A DNA stretch of 64,000 bases from the NCBI GenBank assembly GCA_903813345.2, contig CAIIXF020000004.1, positions 1,817,525 through 1,881,524 on the forward strand, read 5' to 3'. Below, one piece after another: positions 18,755-30,000 of the stretch. Every line of letters starts with the position of its first letter. Positions within the stretch are counted from its first letter, which is position 1. Origin of the DNA: Owenia fusiformis. Its lineage: Eukaryota > Annelida > Polychaeta > Sabellida > Oweniidae. The position numbers and the translations under genes were made by a program. The notes under the pieces were generated by a model. The model was not told the DNA's origin and made no database searches. It saw only the letters and a list, made by a program, of their open reading frames with translations.

Positions 18755-20700
18755 CTCCTTGGTCGTATCTTAGAAGCAATTGTAATCCCAATGTTGATGT
18801 TTAGCAAACATTGTACTATTGGATAAAATAGTTAATACATTCTGTTTAAAAAATGATCTTTGTACGGTCTTATCTAACGAACGTGTGTTGCGTTTTAATA
18901 AATCATTTTAAGATATATAGATAGTCGACCTTGAACTACTCTCTCTAAAACCTACGATATCCTCTCTAATCTGGAATCTTTGTTCTTCCATTGATTGTAG
19001 TATTAAGATATTGATATGCGGTCGCTACCACAGCACGTAACGTGATGTCGGTACGTAACGTCAAAGCAACAAAATGGAGAATTGCGGCTTTTTTGAGAAA
19101 CCGAATTGCAAACCGCAGGTATATCATTATACCATATACAATTAGCGACTGCCTTTGAGAGAAATAGAGCAAATCGTTTTGATATCATTTCAATATATTG
19201 TTACGAGATGCAGATTCCAATATAAAATTCAACATAAAATGCTTGAATGAAGTTCCATATTAATTAAATGTAATGTTCAGGATGAATCCTATTCTATTCT
19301 AATGATGAAAAATTACATGATGATTGTATCCTGGTTCTCAGCAGATGCTGATGATTTAATCTTTATGTACAGGGTGTCCCGAAAGTATGCCCCCCCCTAG
19401 GCAGACATATTCCAGTGTCCGCATAGTATGTGTCATATATCATTTTAAAGCTTATCCAAAGTTACATTGATTCGCCAAGTATCATGGTTTAACTCCCAAA
19501 TGGGAAAAAGTTACAGTCATTTTAAAAGTTAGTGTTTTGTCAAAATAAAGTTCAATTTTACACCACATTACTAGTCAATGTGTCCCCCTTGGCCATGTTA
19601 ACAGCAGCAATTATTTTCAGATATGACCTTAAAAGCCCTTCAAATAGGGGTGTGGACAGATCGTTTTAATTGTAGTTCACTTAGCTAAACAAATAACAAT
19701 ATGGTCGGAATAAATAAATAAATTATAATATAATTAAATGTCATTGTTTTGCTGGGCCTTTTTGTGCGTTGTCCCCTCATATTGTATATGCTAAATCACA
19801 CTTTAAGAAGTGAAACAATACATATTAGATTTAACATAAAACATTAGATGAATACATTATACATTGGTTATCAAGGAATCAATTTGATGAGACAGTAGTA
19901 TTATTCTGTAATACTAGTATAACAAAAAGAGCACAATTAAGGAAAAATAAAGTGTCATAAAATATCAGTTATGAAAAATGCCTAGAGTAAAACCTGTCTA
20001 GGCCAAATGCCAAAGGGACCTACAATAGTTTCTGGATTAACACTAGAGAAATTAACCATTAAAAGTGTTTAGTATATGTATTATGTATGCGTATATTAGT
20101 ATATGTAAATCTACATGTATGTAAGATAACAAAATTGGCCCCCAGAAAAACATCCAGATTTCATGTGAGCTAAAAAAAAAATATATTATCTAATTTGGAA
20201 TGCTACAGAAACTACAGTGACCAAATTAGTTACTTGACTTGTAAAAATAGAAAATATTTCATGCTGTATAATTGGCACATCATTTTTACATTCATAAGAT
20301 TATTTTGTGATTTGTTTTGTTTCAAAAATAAGTTTAGAATGCAAAGGGTTAACCCTGATATTAAACAACTCCAATAGTAACAAGAAATTTCGCATTTTCA
20401 TGGTCAACAAACATTGATTCAAACTATTTTCTAGAACTTTTGCATGCGTAATACAGGATACAAGTAGATATAATCTTGATTTCCATCATTAAATATTTGC
20501 CCACTTCTGAAATGATTACATAATTTCAATGCCTTTCAATAAAAAATGCTAAACCTGTAGAATTTTGCACCTGCTTTTGCTAATATTTTTTATGTGTAAC
20601 TATTGATGAGATATGACCTGAGTTTATAAAATGAAGAAACAATTCTGCAGGTTGAGGATCTTTATAAAAAGGCGTTAACACAAAGGAGCAAGGGTTATTT
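18755..20700. other. Non-coding stretch upstream of the RanBP2-like gene
   Basis: I looked here for the missing N-terminal TPR exons and found none I can support. Segment 18966-19190 (minus) has open frames and is less AT-rich, with ACGT-containing words that could belong to a promoter, but this is speculative. ACAGGGTGTCCCGAAAGT at about 19370 resembles a transposon end without a partner. Confidence 0.35.
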
Positions 20701-20823
20701 TGAGAAAAGATGAAAAGCATGGCATTCACAATGACAAAATGTCACCACAAAGTTGGAGTGAAAAAATGTAACAATTTGTCACAGATGCCAAATGCCAGTC
20801 ACAAAATGGTGCCTGTAATGATA

Positions 20824-20955
20824 TGTCACAATTTGGTGGTTGTAACAATATGTCACAATTTGGTGGTTGTAACAATGTCACAATTTGGTGGTTGTAACAA
20901 TATGTCACAATTTGGTGGTTGTAACAATATGTCACAATTTGGTGGTGGTGACATT
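20824..20955. repeat. 27-bp tandem repeat, five copies
   Basis: TGTCACAATTTGGTGGTTGT starts at 20824, 20851, 20876, 20903 and 20930, so the period is 25-27 bases. It ends about 15 bases from the stop codon of the fucosyltransferase and so probably lies in its 3' untranslated region. Confidence 0.85.
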
Positions 20956-20970
20956 ACAAATTCAAAATCT

Positions 20971-21942
20971 TCATGCCATTCCTATCCATTCTGAAAGATA
21001 GTAGTCTCTTTTATTAAACTGTTTGTCAAGTTCAGATCCTGGTCTTGGATATCCTGTGAAATAGACTGTAGTCCCACCAGCTAAATATGCCGCCCACCAT
21101 CCAAATGAACCTTGCGTCATTATCATATGATCCATACTAGCCAATAGGGCGAAGTCATCGATCGCAGATGTTGATGATACAAACGTCACATCCAAGGATT
21201 CTGGGATATTTAAACGAGCCCATGAATGATCATCCGTGCATATAAAGAATCTATGTGATTGAAATTGTTCTCTCATATATTTCATAGCTTTGTGGATGTA
21301 ATCGGCAGTCGCTACGACATAACCATAATCCTTGAAATAATCTTGTAAGAAATCTCCTCGACGAATATGAATGCCAATTTTAGTCACTCCTTTTGGATCA
21401 TTCCGTACAACATTTTGAATATATTTCTCGGCTGCATTCTTAATTTCTGGTTTAAATGTATAATGCTCTTTGATTGTATTTCGAATGTGATTGAAATAAC
21501 GCCAAGATTGTAAATAGGACTCGTCAATATATGTATCCGTGTCAAATTCTTGGGTTCTTGCGTCGTAAGTATTTGAAAGATTTTCCTTGAAATAAATGTA
21601 CCTTCCTAAATGATGGTAACTGCGGCCTCCTTTTTTGGCCTTAAGTTCAAGAATATCCCACAGAGAGCAGTCAGGCGGAACAAACGGCTCCATATTGGTT
21701 GAATTTGCAATTCCAATCAATGAGGCATAAAGAAAGAGGTGATTACCCATCCTGCCTTGGAAAAATGCTGATATGTGATTGTGGGAAATTCCCACTGGTG
21801 TTGGCATTTTGTATTCAGGTTTCATCAAAAATTGAAGCTCCAGTAAAATACATAAAGTGAATGCCATGAATGACGTCAGGGCAAAGTATCTAAACCCAAG
21901 GTAATTGTTAAACTGCAAATAATTTGGCATATTTTCTGCCAT
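20971..21942 (-). CDS. Galactoside alpha-1,2-fucosyltransferase-like (GT11), intronless
   Basis: 323-codon single-exon frame. It would transfer fucose from GDP-fucose in alpha-1,2 linkage to galactose of glycans in the Golgi. Residues 1-18 are a short cytosolic tail, and 19-40 a hydrophobic signal-anchor (FALTSFMAFTLCILLELQFL), as in type II Golgi enzymes. Residues 63-73 (GRMGNHLFLYA) match the family's GxxGNxxFxYA motif. IHIRRGDF at 191-198 is the GDP-fucose-binding motif with its key arginine, and STSAIDDFALLASMDHMI then GSFGWWAAYLAGG (278-290) are the C-terminal conserved motifs. Length fits the family, and all expected catalytic motifs are intact, so it should be active. Acceptor specificity cannot be predicted. 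The upstream region is rich in CACATTTT words. Confidence 0.92.
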   Translation of the reverse strand: MAENMPNYLQFNNYLGFRYFALTSFMAFTLCILLELQFLMKPEYKMPTPVGISHNHISAFFQGRMGNHLFLYASLIGIANSTNMEPFVPPDCSLWDILELKAKKGGRSYHHLGRYIYFKENLSNTYDARTQEFDTDTYIDESYLQSWRYFNHIRNTIKEHYTFKPEIKNAAEKYIQNVVRNDPKGVTKIGIHIRRGDFLQDYFKDYGYVVATADYIHKAMKYMREQFQSHRFFICTDDHSWARLNIPESLDVTFVSSTSAIDDFALLASMDHMIMTQGSFGWWAAYLAGGTTVYFTGYPRPGSELDKQFNKRDYYLSEWIGMA

Positions 21943-23796
21943 TATTGTCTCTAACTAATAATGGAATGTCTTTAAATGTGAAATTTTTCACATTTTGATT
22001 CACATGGAATGTTTATGTATCACAGTTTTGGTTCAATGCACATCAGCTCAAATTCTTTGTCTTGATATCTTACTGTGTTTTCTGTCCATTATTTGCCTTC
22101 CTATTGGAGTCATATAGTATATCAAAAAATAGTAACTATTTATCACAATTCTACAGTTTCACATTTTTCCACTTAACTCACACTGGTTTCACATTTTGCT
22201 GATTCACATTTTCACATATGTCTGAATATAACTTTTCACATTTTCATACTGGCTATCCATCATTCCTCTTTAATATTGAATACAAATTTTCAAACTCTCC
22301 TATCACAGCAAAAAGTAAACTTTGAGACATTGCTTATGTCCATTTTTTAAACTTTGTTTACATTGCCTCGCTTTTCTAATGAAACTTAACATTTGTTCCA
22401 TCAATGAGCTGTTTCGTATTCATCAAATATCTCTAGTTATTTTTGGTAACATTGATCCATTCACTGTATTTATAGTCCACAATATTTTGAAGAAATATCG
22501 AAACTTTTCTTGTTTTTTTCTCATCAAATTCATTTGAACTCTGTAAGTTTATGAACGTTGCACACAGGTGTCGATGAATCCTTTAAATGTTCACTTTACT
22601 ACATACATGACATAGTCACAAATATGTATGGCATGAGAATCCAATAATTCACTGAATGCATGTTATGAAGTTGTATCCTTAAATAGAAGTCCCAAATATG
22701 TATGGCTTGACCATTTAGTAGTTCATTCCTATTTATCTTCTTCGATCCAACTTTCAGCTATGCAATACTATTTTCCAATAAATTGGTCAGCCATATGATG
22801 CAGATTCATTATCTCTCAGCTGGATCTGCAATTATAACAATATTCAGATTAAATTTTACAATTCAACATGAGCTTATTCTGATTGGAGTTCATTGGTTTT
22901 GTTTCTTATCAACTAAATGTATGTACAGGGTGTCTATAAAGCCATTTTACATTTTACACAGACTCCGCAAATTGTAAACAAATTCTATGGACACCCAGTA
23001 TATATTTTGAAGTTTTCGATAATTCTATCTCAATTCCAATTATGATTAATCATACTAGTTCTCATCTAGCAGAGAATGGTTTCTTTAAAATAGTACATCC
23101 CTTATCCGCACACTGAAATCATGGTCCCATATACAGTACCGTACAGTACCGTTTTCGCCGTACCATACGGTATATTAAGAGTGTGGTACCGTTAGAGATT
23201 GGCTGTGTAGTAAATGCAAATATTTGTTTCATATAGTAAAATAGTTTCCTAAAGTAATATAATAAACATATAGTTTTAATATTATCCAAAAATGATATAA
23301 GGAACCGTGGTGTACTCAACAGAAAATTCAAATTGTCTAAAACAGTGACTGGCAGTGTTTTCATTTGAGAATAAGATGCACAATGCCTGTATGCACATAA
23401 GTGTTCTCCTCAGGAATTCTTCTCAAGTGGGTGGAAAATTCTAATTTTCACAATTTAGACCGAAATTGGGTCAATATGCCCATTTTTCATGATTTTTCTC
23501 ATTTTCAAGTGGAAGCGTTTTTAAAAAATTCAGGTGGGTGGTGCGAACACTTGCTTTAACACTGGGGAGATCACTGCACATAATGGAAGAGCTTTTCTTA
23601 AGCTAATCATGGTGATTGAAATATCAGAAATATTTATCCTTCTGATCAGGATTATATCCTCACAAAAGTGAAACAAGGCATAAACATGACAAAATGTCAC
23701 CACTAGTAATTAACAGTTGTAAGAATTTTGGTTAAAGACGCCAAATGCCAACAGTCGAACGTCATCCTCAAACAAGTGTGTAACAGACATTGTGAC
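21943..23796. other. Non-coding stretch with CACATTTT-rich upstream region
   Basis: From 21975 to 22245, just upstream of the fucosyltransferase start, CACATTTT and TTCACATTTT recur at least six times at irregular spacing. This could be a decayed simple repeat or clustered binding sites; I cannot tell. The rest is AT-rich with no supported gene, apart from the small element at 22924-23000. Confidence 0.4.
22924..23000. mobile_element. 77-bp TIR miniature element
   Basis: TACAGGGTGTCTATAAAG at the left end is answered by CTATGGACACCCAGTA at the right, giving inverted repeats of about 17 bases with three mismatches, both bounded by TA. The inside is only about 40 bases, so this is a minimal non-autonomous element or a solo end pair. 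Confidence 0.55.
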
Positions 23797-24038
23797 ATCC
23801 TCAGATCACAGGGCTTCAAAATCCAGAATATATTCTTTCTTTTTACCCCCCGCGATAAGCAGTTAGCATTTCCCCGATTAAGAACTCGCAATCTGATTGG
23901 CTGTCACAACACTGCGACAGAAATCATGTATAAGTCATTGCGCATAATTAGATCATGTGATTCATTTAAATCGGGCGCTTACAAATTAGTTATAGCAGGG
24001 GGAAGAAGGATGTACAGATTCTGGAAACCTGCTTAGGA
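23797..24038 (+). repeat. Dispersed repeat, copy 1 (about 240 bp)
   Basis: Matches 38928-39169 in direct orientation over the whole length with roughly one difference in ten (shared words TCCAGAATATATTCTTTC, ATTTCCCCGATTAAGAACTC, CATAATTAGATCA, AAATCGGGCGCTT). Both copies end with CCTGCTTAGGA. No TIRs or poly-A tail are evident, so the class is unknown. Confidence 0.7.
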
Positions 24039-24410
24039 GGATGGTAACGGAGAGTGTAACAGTATGCCACCATTTCTGCAATAAAAGGAAAGAATGACAA
24101 AAATGACACAAATGTTAATTTCAGTTATTGTATGAGATTTTATTTCACTTTCTTACAATCAAATACTCTTTCACACATAGCTAAGCAAGGTGTGTCCAAT
24201 TCCAGCCAATCCGAACAGAGTATTCACATAATGAACAGTGTGTGAAATATCAATAACGTATTTGTTGTGTACAGTTGCTAAGCGATTGAGATTGAAATTG
24301 AGTTCTCCATTACTTGACCGTTGCAAAAGGTTTCATCAAAAATATGTTCTTTTAGGTATTTTGTATCTTTTAGCCAATTTTATAGAAAATATTTTGCAAT
24401 GTGTGAAAAG

Positions 24411-24567
24411 AATTTAAGCCCAAGACTCAATGCATTGTGGCTGCTTCATTCCACTCAGATGTTGTTTCCTAAACTTTGCATTCCGCTGCGGGATCATGCA
24501 AAGATTTGGAAACAACATTTTTGTGGAATGGTTCAGCACACAATGCACTGAGTCCAAGGCTTAAATC
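24411..24567. mobile_element. Near-perfect palindromic MITE, about 157 bp
   Basis: The left half starts AATTTAAGCCCAAGACTCAA and the right half ends with a near-exact inverted complement (TTGGACTC... then GGCTTAAAT). The complement continues to the middle through ATGTTGTTTCC and AACTTTGCAT. The whole thing can fold into one hairpin of about 70 base pairs. A diverged relative lies at 33405-33595. Confidence 0.75.
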
Positions 24568-25153
24568 CTTAAACAACAGTATGAAAACCATCTGGTAAAA
24601 GCCAGGATAGGATTCCACAATGAATTCATATACTGGGTGCTGTCAATGTACAATTAAATAGGAAAAGAACCACCTGGCTGCCATAACAAAAGTATGATCA
24701 TGTGTTACAGATGCTGATACCAATACAAAAATGCCAATTACAGTGAGAATTGTTTACCAGGTTTTCACATATAATGTCTTGGGTGTCTGAATAAAAGTTT
24801 CCGAACATTTTTAATTGTAATTAAGATGCATTGGTATTAGTCTTGTCTCAAGACCCAGGACAACCCCCCCCCCCTTATTTAAAACGGACCTATAGTTGAA
24901 GTATTTGGGGGTTGTGAGGCAAGACTACATTGGCATTATTTAAACATAAAATAACAAATGAGCATGCTATTTGAAAATCAGTGTAATTTTACAAGTTTTG
25001 TTTTCTGGCGTAAGCTAGGTGAATATTACATTGGACCCTTGTTTCATTGTGGAGCTTATTATTGCGATAACATCAAACAGTCAATAAAAGATGTATATAT
25101 CATTTTGTTAACACTTATAATATTCAGAAACAGTCAAAAATGAGCAGTTTGGT

Positions 25154-26275
25154 TCATTTATCTAAGGCATAAAATTTCTTCAGTCGTTTTATCCACTCAT
25201 TCCAGTAGTCATGGCAGACCTTCAGAGACATCTGGTGAACATTTGCTGGTTTCCCATCTTCATTAGCTACCACCAATAAACCCTCATGAATATTAATGAG
25301 ATAATTAGGGTCAAAGTTCACTGCTCCAACATACGCTACAATCTGGAGCGGATTATCAAATGTATCACGTAACTGAGGTTTTGCTTTCTTAGATGTTTTC
25401 CAATCGATTAAACAAAGAGTTCCCTTATACTTGGCAACACAGTCAAAAATCCCATGGTATTGAAGAATAGGATGTGTCACATGGCATTCCGTCTTAACGA
25501 CATCATCGATATTTGGAAAAACATGACGCAGGCTTTCCCAATGTCCTTGGTTTGCTTCGAGAACTTCTATATCAGATTCTGGAGTGCCATTCATCAGACT
25601 TTCGATAGAGCTATGAAAATTATGACCATTTCTAAAAATTGTACTTTTATACTCCTTAAATCCTTCCTCTCCTAACTGAGCGATCATTTTTTTCTCCCAC
25701 TGTTTGAGATTATATCGACTTTGGGCCGACATTGTGTCATTGATAATCTTACTGACACTCGGAAGTTTATGATGTATTTCCTTATATGGTAGTGTTTCCT
25801 CAGGTGCGGTGGATTCATTTACAAGTGGGTAGAACTTTATCAAGTTAATCCAATTGGTGAAATTGATATCACTGTTATTATTTCCAGAATCACCAATGGG
25901 AGCATCCTCCAAGGAAGGCCTGTCGTCTGTTGCTGGCTGTTGAGACAAACTAGGATCAATGGTGTTATCTGCGCTTATGGAAGAATATTCTCTCTTTGTT
26001 GCGTTATCATCATCAGCCTTTTTCATTTTTTCATCAAGTAACTTTTTGTATTTTCTTACTTTATGGGGTGGGAGTTTTTTACCATGTAATGCATTCATAG
26101 CAGATTTATATGACTGTATTTCCTGGACTGTTTTCCATTTCCACATTTTCTTTTCACTGTCAGAATCTGAATTATGTTTGACTGTTTCAGTACGAAAGGC
26201 ATTTACATGTACAGAGTAACAAAAGCTTGGACGAATCAAACTCAGACTTCTATGTCTTAACCCCATCATTGTCAT
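25154..26275 (-). CDS. MGME1: Mitochondrial genome maintenance exonuclease 1 (MGME1)-like
   Basis: MGME1 is a mitochondrial single-strand-specific DNase that trims 5' flaps and helps degrade linear mtDNA. I take the ATG at 26275 (373 codons): the open frame extends 26 codons further up to 26353, but those codons are a 17-bp tandem repeat. From 26275 the N-terminus, MTMMGLRHRSLSLIRPSF, is basic and serine/leucine-rich like a mitochondrial targeting sequence. PD-(D/E)XK motifs in the 399-codon numbering: PSVSKIINDTMSAQSRYNLKQWE (198-220, substrate and helix region, shown here only as a hallmark), GIFDCV with D304, LIDWKTSKK with D317 and K319, and PLQIVAYVGAVN with Q337. The catalytic set looks intact. 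There is no intron, whereas vertebrate MGME1 has several; a retrocopy or intron loss is possible. Confidence 0.9.
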   Translation of the reverse strand: MTMMGLRHRSLSLIRPSFCYSVHVNAFRTETVKHNSDSDSEKKMWKWKTVQEIQSYKSAMNALHGKKLPPHKVRKYKKLLDEKMKKADDDNATKREYSSISADNTIDPSLSQQPATDDRPSLEDAPIGDSGNNNSDINFTNWINLIKFYPLVNESTAPEETLPYKEIHHKLPSVSKIINDTMSAQSRYNLKQWEKKMIAQLGEEGFKEYKSTIFRNGHNFHSSIESLMNGTPESDIEVLEANQGHWESLRHVFPNIDDVVKTECHVTHPILQYHGIFDCVAKYKGTLCLIDWKTSKKAKPQLRDTFDNPLQIVAYVGAVNFDPNYLINIHEGLLVVANEDGKPANVHQMSLKVCHDYWNEWIKRLKKFYALDK

Positions 26276-26289
26276 ATTGTCTTGCACCC

Positions 26290-26335
26290 TGACCTTGACC
26301 CACCAGTGACCTTGACCCACCAGTGACCTTGACCC
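26290..26335 (-). promoter_or_regulatory. Three tandem nuclear-receptor half-site elements upstream of MGME1
   Basis: On the minus strand GGGTCAAGGTCA occurs three times at 26335-26324, 26318-26307 and 26301-26290, spaced 17 bases apart, ending 14 bases before the chosen MGME1 ATG. Each contains TCAAGGTCA, the consensus monomer site of ERR/SF-1-type nuclear receptors. Whether a receptor binds is inference. Confidence 0.5.
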
Positions 26336-26435
26336 GCAATCAGAGTTCTGCAAACATAAAATAATAATTCCAGTTAATCTCTAGTCAAAGTAATTGCAGA
26401 ATCAGTATCGCCACTTTGGAATTTCTATTACACTC

Positions 26436-26569
26436 ATCTTATTAAGAGTTCATATCGCATAATAACCCTTATTATCGGATTCCAGCTGTTAGTAGTATTA
26501 ATTTGAATAAATTAAAACTGAGTAGTACAGCTGAGTGGACATGCATATGCACCGATAACTAGGTCTATT
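26436..26569. repeat. Inverted repeat arm, left (134 bp)
   Basis: Reverse complement of 31412-31545, identical at all 134 positions as read by eye. The 41 bases 26420-26460 additionally match the reverse complement of 30891-30931. The arms lie 4.84 kb apart and bound a gene-free interval. Confidence 0.9.
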
Positions 26570-26837
26570 TTTGCTTAGCTGCCAACGGAAACACACCTTT
26601 GTAAGAGACTAGGCTAGTTGTACATAGCTGTAAATAGCACATGGATTTTAGTTCAGATGATCTGCTTGATTTGTTGAATTTTTTCAACAGTTTTTGGAAC
26701 TTTTATTTACTAGATGTCTAGTCTAACTACATTTGTTTGGACTTATGAACCATTACGGCCCCTAGTGCTCCTGAAATAATGTACTTGGACAGGTAGGGAA
26801 ATGTTATGATTTTTCAAGATGGATTTTTGAATACTGA

Positions 26838-27065
26838 AGGTCTAAATGACCATGGTCTATAATGACCACAGTCCAGGTCTAAATGACCACATGTTAGGTA
26901 AGGTCTAAATGACCACATTTTAGGTCTAAATGACCACAGTTTAGGTCTAAATGACCACAGTTTAGGTCTGAATGACCACATGTTATTTCTAAATGACCAC
27001 ATTTTAGGTCTAAATGACCACAGTTTATGTCTGAATGCACACACCAAAGGTCCAAATGACCAAAG
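26838..27065. repeat. About 20-bp degenerate tandem repeat
   Basis: Repeats of AGGTCTAAATGACCACAGTT, with lengths of 18-22 and scattered substitutions, ten or so copies. GGTC...GACC within each unit is self-complementary. The open minus-strand frame through it (repeated WSFRPK) is a by-product of the repeat. Confidence 0.8.
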
Positions 27066-30000
27066 TTCAAGGCCTATAAACCAAAGTTTGACCAAGGTTC
27101 AAAATGAGCCGCCATCAGAATAATAGTCATATTAGAGGTCATATTACAGTTTCAGCGAGCATATCCAATTGCATAGCCTCATAGTAGGTTCAAATTAATA
27201 GAATCATTTTGTTTTGATTCAAGTTCTAGTAATCTAGTGCTTATAGATTCATGTTCTGTTTATCAGCGGTTTATATGTTCAATATGTTTGACTCAGTTTT
27301 TGAGGAGAACAAGTCTGAATTGAAGATAACAGACAATGAGACAAGCATGTAAAATCTGTCCATAAATTTTGGTCAAAAACATTATCCTAGTAGTTATCAA
27401 AATATGAAGAAAAGGCTAGAGTAAGCTATCTAGATAAGTAAATGAACTTAAAATGTTCCTAGTCCCAAAGCAGGTAGAAATCTACAATCGCAAAATGGGA
27501 AAATGGCCTATATGCAATACTGGTAATGTGTGTCACATGGACTTTCTGAAATAAAGCTCCTTATCCATGGAAATCGGGTTAACAGCCCTAGATCAAATGA
27601 CAATACTTGTACAATATTTTGATCAAAACAGCTATTGTTGCTGAACAAGGATTTCCCATAACCAACTACTGTAGTTGAAACAAGCTTCATGCTTCAAATT
27701 TTCAATTTGACAAGAGTGAATTGGAGAATTTTCTGTCTTCATACCTAAAACCAAAAAGAGAATACCCCAAGCTGGGCAAAATAATTGTTTGGTGATGAGT
27801 CAACAAAAGCTTTGAATTTTGTCAAAGACATGGAAATATAGTTTTCTAGATCAAAATCTTTTAATAGATTATAAATACAAGTATTTGACAGCCTTTTTGA
27901 ATAGGCCAATGAAAGCAGAAACTGTCAGCTGGCAATAGCTATACAGCTAGAAGTCACGGCAAACAATGTCATTATAGACGACGTCGCTCCAGCACAACTT
28001 ACGCTGTAGGAAAATCCTGTCCAATGACAGGTACATCAATTTTATTCTAAAAATCACCAAAATGGATCTAAAAAAGATGAATGTTTTGACATAACATCAG
28101 ATCTAGAAAAACAATCTGGAAGTTCACTAAAATAGAAACTTAGGTAAATTACATATATTTTTGAAGTTTCAAAGTCACCTACATAGAAATATGAAGTATG
28201 GTCAAGGCTACCAGAGATTCTGAGAAATGATAACAATTTAGCTTAAGTTTTTCTAAATGGAAAGCAGCTTTAATATTTCTCAAAACTGCGATTTTAAGCA
28301 ATCTGATGTTTTGTCCATCCTTTAAAAACAGGAGATTATATGCAACATAAAGCAAAGTCAAGCATAGATCATTTTCTGTGTCACATATTGTTACAGGAGA
28401 AAGAGGATTGTTCCCAGAGACTCGTTCTCAATCTAAACTCTAAATTTTAAATCTAAACCTTAACCATTTAGCCTAGTTGGTATGAATATTTCAAAATGGA
28501 AGACATGGTACTCTAACATGAGATGGCCAAACGATTACCGATGGTGAAAGTCCATGCTAAGGATGCTTATATAACCATAAGCATACATTCGAGGCACAGG
28601 AAATATCTCCGTTGAATGATATAACATCATTTGGGATCATTACTATGGACCTTGCTTCCCTCAAACTCGTGAAAATACCATAAGCGCTATTGTGGAATAT
28701 TTAATTTGGTTTTGAATATTTTATTGATTCTCTGATGTCATTAACCTCTCGCCTATCTGCTTCATATGAACATGATTTCAAGTTAGTGAAATATTTGTTT
28801 CAAACTGAAGTTTCTGATAAATGGGGAAAAGCCTATTGTTGAATTTTTTCCATCATAAAATGGAGCTTTGTAGTTTTGTGATCAATACAATTGAGATGAA
28901 CTTTAAGGCCTTAATAGAAATGATAGTTTCTATCAAAATTCTCGCAAAGACTTTGTAGAGATAGAATCAACCCTAGTCAGTAATCCAGGTAATCTTACTC
29001 AAGCTATTGAGACACTTTTGAATTGTACTTTAGTCTGTAATCTGTATATTGAACCTCTACATTTATTGACACTTGCAAAGGTCAAAGCAGTCCTACATGT
29101 ATTCATTGATTGCCAAAATAACTCACAAAAAAATGAATATAAAATTTGATAGTGATTGGTCCAAGAAGTCGAAATTCAGAATACTAAACATGTAATAGTG
29201 TTATCCGAATCAATAATTACAATAACAACAAAAAGCAGCCTGTTTGGCTAAAGTTCAAGTCTAACGGGACAGTAGCTTAGGGGAAATAGATTAAACAAAA
29301 AAAATTGTTTCATATGAATGAAAGCCATGGATATGGTAGTGAAAGTATTCACAAAAACTTAGACAATGTTATATAAAAGTAACAACAAAACCACGATGAC
29401 ATTATGTGAACAAAATGTGGGGAACGAAATGGCTAGAAATGTTAAAAGCAATGCAAGATCGTTCAGATACCTTTGCCAGAGATATCATTATTACCGTATA
29501 ATATCTTCCAAGGAATCCAGAATTGAATGTCAGATCAAACCTAGAGAAATCTCTCGATGCATCAAACTAGAAATAAGATTGCGAGATTTTTCCAAATTGA
29601 AAGTTTTAAGGTCCAAATAAATAGATTTTGTCGACCGGTAGAAAATTAATATTTCAGGTGGAAACTAAACCCAGAAACTCTGGAAGTTGACATATTTATT
29701 CAGAATAAACAGTCAAATAACTTTCCTCCAATTTCTTAAATCAGCCGATTACTGGTTAAAGTTAGACAGAAAAAATACACAGATAGCTCTCATAGACCCA
29801 ATGTGGCAAATGGCTCTGCGGTATCTATAATTGTTGGAAATGTTGGTCTGTATGCCCATCTTATTGCCAAACCATATGAAATTACTCATATCTAATCTTA
29901 CAGCCTTAATAAAAAAAAGCTAGATAACACTAACAGTGTCCAAATTATCATCCTCAAGTTTGAAACTAGAGGTTTCTGCGACAAACTGGCAATGTATGCT

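Noticed and set aside
19370-19400. ACAGGGTGTCCCGAAAGT as a transposon terminus
   Set aside because: No inverted partner or target duplication found nearby; it could be a solo end but cannot be supported.
26276-26353. 26-codon upstream extension of MGME1
   Set aside because: Encoded by a 17-bp tandem repeat with no protein-like character; the ATG at 26275 gives a better targeting-like N-terminus.
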